A stretch of 64,000 bases of DNA, taken from assembly GCA_036435485.1 (NCBI GenBank), contig CM071598.1, positions 123,010,148-123,074,147 on the forward strand, written 5' to 3'. A model generated the notes under the pieces. It had not been told where the DNA came from. It searched no databases and was given only the letters and a program-made list of their open reading frames with translations. A program made the position numbers and the translations under genes. This stretch comes from Saposhnikovia divaricata. Its lineage: Eukaryota; Streptophyta; Magnoliopsida; Apiales; Apiaceae. Shown in pieces: positions 53,831 to 61,236 of the stretch. How positions within the stretch are numbered: the stretch's first letter is position 1; every line of letters begins with the position of its first letter.

Positions 53831-55700
53831 AACCGATGCTTGTCCTCAAGCATAAACAATTACAACTAACTAACTAACTAACTAGTACCACTTCCGTAGG
53901 TGATCACGGTTGCATTTGGCATATGCAACAAGCCCTTTAAACCCCTAGGCAGCCCTAGTGGACGAGTAAGGTCTCGTGAGGGCCTATAGCGAATGTACCC
54001 ACCAAATCCATTTAACCTAATGCAATGCAATGCATGAATGCAACTAGAATGAAAAATGCAACGATCCCCTTCAAACTAACCAAAACCAACGAGCAAGCAA
54101 ATATCTCAAAGAATGCAACTAAATCCAAATAGAGCTCGACCAAGTTCCCGTATACTAACAATACATGAACAGAAACGTGCGTGTGTGCAATGCTCATCAG
54201 AAATACTCCCAAAACTAGGTCAAAAATCATACATGCTCTTCGTCAAGACAATCACAGGTTTATAAATAGAATAGACCGTAGACACTTCATAACCTAAGAA
54301 CACCTCCATCCTTATCCAAGGTAGACAGAAATTCATGCTTTTATTACTAAACAACTACGACACATAATATACAAACATGCTTATTTAACCGTGCAATGGA
54401 TGAGACCCCGAAAGGCTTATACAATAATACCCATGTAGCGAGCGTTGGGTTAGTGGATCCCAGACTATAAAAGCCTTAGGTCACTAGGCACAAAGTCCCC
54501 TAGAACTTAATTGCTCGAGTATTAAAGAGCTCACCCTGGCTAATTTTGCATATAAACAATTGACATCATTTTTTTTTTCTTTTCTTTTTTTTTCTCTTTT
54601 TTTTTTCTTTCTTCTTTCTGCTTTTTTTTTTCTATGCAATCTGGAATGAGAATTCTCAATTCCAACCCTAGACTACTCATATAAATATGAGCCGGCTACT
54701 AGCCATTTGACGCCTAGCCATTATTGACAATTATTTACAATTTAAGCATGAAATCCCTGTTTTCCCCCAAACTTAGACTTAATTGTTCTAGGCCATCAAG
54801 GGAATAATGAAAATTCTAAATATAATCAAGTGATTAAATCTCAAAACATCCAAACAAGCATGATCTCAACCTAGCTCAAAAGCACCCAACGAGACTGTGA
54901 AAAGATTTTGTTTCTGAAGCATGCAAGTCAATTTCATAGAAACTATAAATCAACCCTCTACTCATCATTATCACACTCAATTAGACACCTACCTACCAAT
55001 CAGAATCAGCTCGTTCTAAGGGATCATGAAACATGCATGCCATGACAATGCAACTAATATGAACTCACATGGTATACATAAATAAAAACAGAATGTCCTA
55101 CATGAAACAAACGTAGATAATACGAACATAACAAGAATGAATTACTACTAAGCATGCAAAACATGATATCCTACATGAACACATATATACAACAACAACT
55201 ACTAATCCCTCAAACCACCCCCAAACTTAAAATATTCAATGTCCGCATTGAATGGAAGTAAATACAAGGGAAAGTAGAAAACATACCTAACCAGCTGAAT
55301 CATAACCCTCCTCGGATGAATCTGGTGGAGGATAATGCGTACGAGCTCCATAGACTAGCCACCTCCCAAATAACAAGAATCCTACAAAACCCCAAATTAC
55401 AAGAACACAAATTCGTAATAAAAATAATATTAGAGAAGATTTAACCCAATTACGAATCAAAGAGGTGAACTTGTAAGAAGAGGAATTTGATTTGTATGTA
55501 TGGGTGTGTATATATAATGGAGGGATTGGATGAATAAAATTAATGTGAAAAGGAAAAATTTTGGGTGGGTATGAAATTTGATGTAGGATAGAAATAGGAT
55601 TTGATGAATTAAAGAAAAAGAATTAGAATAGGTTTAGAATTTAAGAAGAGAGATGGGGGTTTTGGAATTGAAATAGGATTAGGATAAAATTTGGGGTTTG

Positions 55701-55734
<34 letters not shown>

Positions 55735-55971
55735 TTTTTTTTGTTTTTACAAAGGGAAGAAAAGAAAGGAGAAAAAACAAAATAAAAAAAAAAATAAAAA
55801 AAAAAAAACTAAAAAAGTTGGACCTGCGCAGCCTGCATGGAGCAGGCGCAGCCTGCCTACAGATCAGTCACGCAGGCGCAGCCTGCGTAACGCAGGCGCA
55901 GCCTGCGCGACATCCAGTAACGCAGGCGCAACCTGCGTTACGCAGGCTGCAACCTGCGTTACACGCCCGAA

Positions 55972-56003
<32 letters not shown>

Positions 56004-56133
56004 CACACAACACTCACAACACTCATTTTTTTCACACAAAATTTCTTTTTTTTTTTTTTTTTTTTACGAAGGCGTGGGTTGCCTCCCACGAAGCGCTTCT
56101 TTAACGTCAATAGCTTGACGTTACTTCCTCAAC
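53831..56133 (-). other. 3' non-coding internal region of element B
   Basis: About 2.3 kb contain no coding sequence and no trace of reverse transcriptase or integrase that I can see. Several homopolymer T/A tracts occur (54572-54630, 55728-55745, 55785-55812, 55974-56003, 56047-56065). A GC-rich palindromic repeat array at 55826-55970 is listed separately. A second polypurine-like phrase (complement cacccccaaacttaaa) occurs near 55215. Confidence 0.6.
55826..55970. repeat. GC-rich repeats of cgcaggcgcagcctgcg
   Basis: About seven near-palindromic units with the core gcaggcgcagcctgc lie between A and T homopolymer tracts. Each unit can pair with itself and with its neighbours. Confidence 0.8.
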
Positions 56134-58809
56134 TCATGGCGGTTTCAAAAGAATAACTGAACCGTCTTCAACAGATAGACCATTCATACGGACGTTGACC
56201 TCTTGATTGCTTGCTTTCCACAAATCACTTCCATCAGATTTCAACCTAATTTTACTACCAAATGGCCAAATCTTCTTCTTTTTCTTCTTCACACCTCTCA
56301 GGTGCTTCTCTGACTCAACCGGTTGAACAAAAATTTCCTCATCCTTATCATCTGCTTTCCACCTTCGCAACACGTTATCATGCCCCTCTTCAAAAATAAC
56401 TAGCTCATTATTCAAAAGGACATACCTCAAATATGGTGGAAGTTTTCCAAGCTTTACTTTCGAAAGATCACGAACCGAAGAACTGTCCGATTTCTCGCTC
56501 AGCAACTGATCAAACTTCTTTTTCTGACCCGTATCAACTATTTCCACACTGCAACACTCTTCATCCTCTGTTGGAAATTTCATGGCCTTGAACACATTAA
56601 AGGTGACACTCTGATCTTGCACCCTCATTGTAAGCTCTCCTTTTTGCACATCAATCAAAGTATGGCCTGTAGCTAGAAAAGGCCTTCCCAAGATTATGGG
56701 AATCTTCTTGTCTTCTTCAAAATCCAAGATAACGAAGTCAGCAGGAAATATGAGCTTATCAACTTTCACCAAAACGTCCTCCACTATGCCCCTAGGATAA
56801 GTGATTGACCTATCAGCCAACTGCAAAGAGATGTTGGTTGGCTTTGGCTCCGGCAGACCAAGTTGCTTGAACACAGATAAAGGCATGAGATTGATGCTAG
56901 CTCCCAAGTCACACAAGCACTTGCTAAAAGAAAGGTTGCCAATAGTGCAAGGGATGGTAAAACTTCCCGGATCTTTAAGTTTAGGTGGCAACTTCTGCTG
57001 CAGAACTGCACTACACTCCTCCGTTAATGCCACTGTTTCAAATTCTTCCAACCTTCTCTTTCGTGACAAAATATCCTTCATGAACTTTGCATACCTCGGC
57101 ATCTGCTCCAATGCTTCAACAAAAGGAATGTTAATGGACAATTTCTTGAAGACATCCATAAACTTCTGGAACTGAATTTCTTGACTTTTCTGCACGCGTC
57201 GAGGAGACGGAGGAGGAGGATAGATTTGATTATTCTTTGAAGATTGCTCCGGAGTAGACTTTTCAACAGGTTTCTTGCTCTTCTCACCATCAAGCTGATC
57301 AGCCACTAAATCAGATTTCTCAATTTCTGGCACTGCAGATTTTTCAACCTGCTGATTCTGAACATCTTCATCTTCTTCAGCTGCTGATTGAGGGCCTGCT
57401 GTAACCTTTCCTGATCTCAAAGTCACTGCATTAACCTGTTCTTTGTTCCCCCTTCTGCCTGGATTTGTTTCCGTATCACTAGGAAGAGTCCCCTGTTGCA
57501 TGTTCAACAAAGCACTTGTAATCTGTCCCATCTGGTTTTGCAAGATCTTTTGAGAAGCTTGAAGGTTCTTCAACATCATCCTCATATCATCCATTTCTGA
57601 TTTTTCATTAGATGATTGCCCCGCTTGAGCCTGGGGTTGTTGCTGCTGAAATCCAGGAGGTTGATATGGTGCCCTTGGAGCATACTGTTGTTGATAGCCT
57701 TGATTGAATGGCCTAGCTTCCTGACTTTGAAACTGCTGATAAGACTGCTGAGGTTGTTGAGCACTTTGGTTGTTGCTCCAGCTGAAGTTAGGATGATTTC
57801 TGTTGTTCGGATGATAAGTGGCTGGGATTGGTGCAGCAGGTCTTTGGAAATTACTAACGAACTGTGCTGATTCAGAAGAGATAGCACATTGACTTGTCTC
57901 ATGTGCGCCCGCACATAGCTCACAAATACTAGCCACCTGCTGAATCCCATAATTAGCAAGAGAATCCACCTTCATCGTAAGAGCCTTCAACTGAGCTGCA
58001 ATAGCTGAAGCTGTGTCAACTTCAAAAACACCTGCTACCTTACCTTGAAAAAGCCTTTGGGTTGGATTTTGATATTCATTAGCAGCCATCATCTCAATAA
58101 GATCATATGCTTCCACATAGCTCTTCGCCCACAGAGCTCCACCTGATGCTGCATCTAACAAAGGCCTAGACTGTGCTCCCAACCCATTGTAAAAACCATT
58201 AATAACCATCCAATCAGGCATGCCATGATGTGGACACCTACGAAGCATCTCCTTGTAACGTTCCCAAGCCTCACACAAAGACTCGCCAGATTGCTGCTGA
58301 AATTGAGTTAACTGGTTCCGTATTGCTGCAGTTTTCGCCATAGGGAAGAATTTAGTAAGAAACTTCTGAGCAAGATCATCCCATGTAGTAATGGAACCAG
58401 CTGGTAGAGAATGTAACCAGCCCTTAGCCTTATCTCTCAAAGAAAATGGGAAAAGTCTCAACTTGATAGCATCCTCCGACACACCATTAAATTTGAAAGT
58501 GTCGCAGATCTCGATAAAGTCCCGAATATGCATGTTAGGATCCTCCGTAGAAGCACCCCCAAACTGAACCGAATTCTGCACCATCTGAATTATGCTTGGC
58601 TTGATCTCAAAGTTGTTCGCTGCAATAGCTGGCCTGACAATACTAGATTGTATGTCATTGATCTTTGGCTGCGAATAGTCCTTCAAAGCCTTGACTGCTG
58701 CTGGTAATTCTGCCATCTCTACAGTAGTTTCAAGTTCCTCTTTCTGATTATCTACTACAAGACCGTCTTCTGCCAGTTTTTCCTTACGAGCCTGCAAACG
58801 TGTTCGCAT
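56134..58809 (-). CDS. gag-aspartic protease polyprotein of element B, 891 aa
   Basis: The protein forms the particle (gag) and would cut itself with its protease. The retrotransposon gag domain is about residues 85-250 (IRDFIEICDTFKFNGV, DKAKGWLHSLPAGSITTW, KFLTKFFP, ESLCEAWERYKEMLRRCPHH). A Cys/His cluster CELCAGAHETSQC lies at residues 296-308, a zinc-knuckle variant with CX2CX3HX4C spacing. A Gln/Pro-rich region (about 320-410) follows, then a short coiled coil (about 405-440) and a charged linker. The aspartic protease has the active site CDLGAS (Asp 634), with ILGRPFLATG downstream. The remaining C terminus, about 150 residues, is basic and ends before any RT. The start ATG is 138 bp from the primer-side LTR. 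The frame is fully open. This is an Athila/Tat-type gag-protease. Confidence 0.93.
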   Translation of the reverse strand: MRTRLQARKEKLAEDGLVVDNQKEELETTVEMAELPAAVKALKDYSQPKINDIQSSIVRPAIAANNFEIKPSIIQMVQNSVQFGGASTEDPNMHIRDFIEICDTFKFNGVSEDAIKLRLFPFSLRDKAKGWLHSLPAGSITTWDDLAQKFLTKFFPMAKTAAIRNQLTQFQQQSGESLCEAWERYKEMLRRCPHHGMPDWMVINGFYNGLGAQSRPLLDAASGGALWAKSYVEAYDLIEMMAANEYQNPTQRLFQGKVAGVFEVDTASAIAAQLKALTMKVDSLANYGIQQVASICELCAGAHETSQCAISSESAQFVSNFQRPAAPIPATYHPNNRNHPNFSWSNNQSAQQPQQSYQQFQSQEARPFNQGYQQQYAPRAPYQPPGFQQQQPQAQAGQSSNEKSEMDDMRMMLKNLQASQKILQNQMGQITSALLNMQQGTLPSDTETNPGRRGNKEQVNAVTLRSGKVTAGPQSAAEEDEDVQNQQVEKSAVPEIEKSDLVADQLDGEKSKKPVEKSTPEQSSKNNQIYPPPPSPRRVQKSQEIQFQKFMDVFKKLSINIPFVEALEQMPRYAKFMKDILSRKRRLEEFETVALTEECSAVLQQKLPPKLKDPGSFTIPCTIGNLSFSKCLCDLGASINLMPLSVFKQLGLPEPKPTNISLQLADRSITYPRGIVEDVLVKVDKLIFPADFVILDFEEDKKIPIILGRPFLATGHTLIDVQKGELTMRVQDQSVTFNVFKAMKFPTEDEECCSVEIVDTGQKKKFDQLLSEKSDSSSVRDLSKVKLGKLPPYLRYVLLNNELVIFEEGHDNVLRRWKADDKDEEIFVQPVESEKHLRGVKKKKKKIWPFGSKIRLKSDGSDLWKASNQEVNVRMNGLSVEDGSVILLKPP

Positions 58810-58924
58810 ACACGTTCAAGTACCTGAAAACACCACGAAACAAACAACTAAGTAAGAAATCCGAGTCAGTGAACGCTAACGACCACTGATGACAAGCACA
58901 TAAACTAAACAAAACACCGATGAT

Positions 58925-58941
58925 CCCCGGCAGCGGCGCCA
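58925..58941 (-). promoter_or_regulatory. primer binding site, tRNA-Asp type
   Basis: On the minus strand TGGCGCCGCTGCCGGGG begins six bases after the LTR end. It matches the complement of the plant tRNA-Asp 3' end (TGGCGCCGTTGCCGGGG) with one difference. This primer is used by many Athila/Tat elements. Confidence 0.85.
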
Positions 58942-58947
58942 AAAACT

Positions 58948-60434
58948 TGTTAGCACAAAGTCACGCAAGCGTACGTGGTCACAAGTAATATATAAGGTTA
59001 AGTCCAAATTCGTTCCCACAGGGATCAGGTTATGGTTCTTTTCAGTAAATGCACCTATTCAACAATGTATGATCTTAATTCACTGCTAAGACAAGTAATT
59101 AATTGAGATTTTATTTAACTAAATTTAACTAATATGCAATTTTAGAATTAACTAGCTAATGAGATCTAAAATCAAATTACTTATATGAGAATAACATGGA
59201 ATTCTAACTTCATTATCTACTTCACTTAGAGTCGCAGCCTTTAATCAATACATGTGATGGTTTTGATATCTGATCGGACAACACGAAATAAGTAAAAGCT
59301 ACCTCTCGGTATACTAATACCAAACTACGCATGCATCCACAAAAGAGATAGAAGATGGGTAGACACCAATTATGTTTAGACCCTATATCTCTATAGAATT
59401 TGAAAACATAAAGGTTTAAGCACAAGTTATCCACTTAGATCACATAGGGCAGCATAATATCTCTATTTACGCCACAAATCATGATGTTAAAACATCAACC
59501 TATCCTATGCTAGCATGGCAAGTTCTAAATCTCAAGATCCACTCTCGTTTAGCAAGAGATTAACAAATTAGATGTTCGCGACGCATCTAAATACATGAAA
59601 CACAACCATACGAGGATATCAAGAATTCACCACACATAAATCTTTAAAGCATATAAACTACTAAGCTACATAGATAAATCCGTTAGAATCCCATGACAAC
59701 GATTAGCTCATAATTGAACCGTTCATCGTCATGGGTTTTGATGAAAACATGATATAAAACAAGATATGAATAAAAGAAGTAATTATATTAATAAACAAAG
59801 AGTTAAGAAAACAAATCTATAATCCAGAATAACACAAAGGCTGAAGTAGATCTAGATCCGTTGCTTGTCACGAGCGTTGAATCCTTCTCTCCTTTTCCCC
59901 CTTGCAGATCTAAGCTATGTTACAATAATAATAACTAATAATATGTCTATATCTATTACAATGGTATGATGTGTTTATATAGGCACTACAAGTCTTGCCC
60001 AGCAAGAAAATACAAAACAGAATTATAATAGAATTTCTGCAAGATACGTTTCCTAATTTGATTATGTTTTGTAAGGAAAATTCGAAGTTGACTTTTCTTC
60101 AGATTTTCTGGAACGTTTCCCACGTAATTGGACCTCTGGACTATCTTAGAATGATAGGAAATCTCGTTATCTTCGCGTGGACTGCTTACGGGCCTAAAAC
60201 GGACTTCTAGAACTCAAGATATGGCCAAAACAGTGTAAACTGTGCAACCCTTCTCGAAAATCCGAATTTTAATCAATTAATTCCCAAAAAAGTATAAAAG
60301 CATCCATCTTAGTCAACATTCTCGTAATCCTGCACAACTAAGCAAAACACATCAAATCTACAACAACTTGAGCCCAAGACAATCAATTTAAGCCGAAATT
60401 AAGCGATCCAAGTGGATATAAAATCCACTTATCA
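58948..60434 (-). mobile_element. 5' LTR of element B
   Basis: This is the right copy, 1487 bp. It carries the TATA box at 59982-59973 (minus strand) that would drive the element's RNA. It ends CCACTTATCA at 60434 in plus orientation. Confidence 0.95.
59973..59982 (-). promoter_or_regulatory. TATA box in the element B 5' LTR
   Basis: CTATATAAAC on the minus strand is the likely promoter of element B RNA. Confidence 0.7.
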
Positions 60435-60439
60435 CATTT
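60435..60439. repeat. right target-site duplication cattt
   Basis: This is the second copy of the 5-bp duplication. It lies inside the integrase codons of the host element. Confidence 0.92.
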
Positions 60440-60798
60440 TCCTCACAGTATTTCTTAAACTCTTGATTGTTAAATTGCATTCCATTATCTGTCACAAGAA
60501 TCCGGGGGATTCCATATCTACAAATAATGTTCTCCCAAAAGAACTGGGCAACTTGTTTGGTGGTTATCTTGGCTAGGGGCTTAGCCTCAATCCACTTGGT
60601 GAAGTAGTCGATGGCCACTATCAGAAACTTTCTTTGGGCAGATGCTACGGGAAAGGGACCAAGTATATCCATTCCCCACATTGCAAACGGAATAGGAGAG
60701 TTAATCAAGGTTAACATCTCGGGCGGCTGTCTCACAACTGGAGCGTGCTTCTGACACCTATCGCACCGCTTGACATAATTCTGTGCATCGGATAACAT
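60435..60798 (-). pseudogene. Tat-type integrase, zinc-finger and core part (interrupted)
   Basis: The segment starts MLSDAQNYVKRCDRCQKHAP (the HHCC finger's Cys pair). It continues MWGMDILGPFPVA with the first catalytic Asp, IDYFTKWIEAKPL, and ILVTDNGMQFNNQEF with the second Asp. It is cut by element B after KKYCEEN. The rest is at 52329-51726. One in-frame TAA lies just before this piece near 60810. Confidence 0.9.
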
Positions 60799-60807
60799 GT
60801 CTGGCCA

Positions 60808-61236
60808 TTAGAATCCTAGTCGAGTGATTTTGTGAGCTAGGGCTCTGCCCCCCAAGTGTTGTCCACAGATCCCTTCATGAACTTCCTCTAGTGCTTCTCT
60901 TGCCTCTTGGGGTCTCAAACACCTCAAGTATGGGATGACAAACGATCTTTTGTAAAGGATGCCTTCGATTAAGGCGTATCTCAATGCTCTTACCAACAGC
61001 TTTCGTGCCTCCAAGGCATCGTCAGGGAGCCAACCAGTTTCTAGGTGAGCTTTGATAGGATCTATCCAGCAGCTTCCTATATCAATTGGTGCTACCAACT
61101 TAAAGTTGATGGTTGGGGCCTTCAAGACCTGAAAGTAGACACTCCCTGCATAATTCTCGATCTCAGAAGAAGTAAACTTAGGCATCAGCCTTAACGTTCT
61201 CTTCTCTAGGAATGTGCTCAACATAGCACTCTTCAA
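60808..61236 (-). pseudogene. Tat pol segment between RNase H and integrase
   Basis: This is the linker from the archaeal-type RNase H to integrase, including LRCLRPQEAREALEEVHEGICGQH and LAHKITRLGF, the lead-in to the integrase finger. A small shift relative to the 911-codon frame lies near 61190-61230. A stop at its end precedes WPDML. Confidence 0.8.

Larger units (their letters stand above)
52330..60434 (-). mobile_element. element B: complete, young gag-protease-only LTR retrotransposon (8.1 kb)
   Basis: There are two LTRs of 1487 bp (52330-53816 and 58948-60434) offset by exactly 6618 bp. I found a single difference (c at 53689, t at 60307). It has cattt target duplications, a polypurine tract, a tRNA-Asp-type primer site and one intact 891-codon ORF. 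No reverse transcriptase, RNase H or integrase is present in 53817-58947. It must therefore use enzymes of another element. The near-identical LTRs point to a very recent insertion. Confidence 0.95.

Noticed and set aside
55691..56156. Plus-strand frames rich in Phe and Lys
   Set aside because: Translation of T/A homopolymers and the GC repeat island in the non-coding part of element B.
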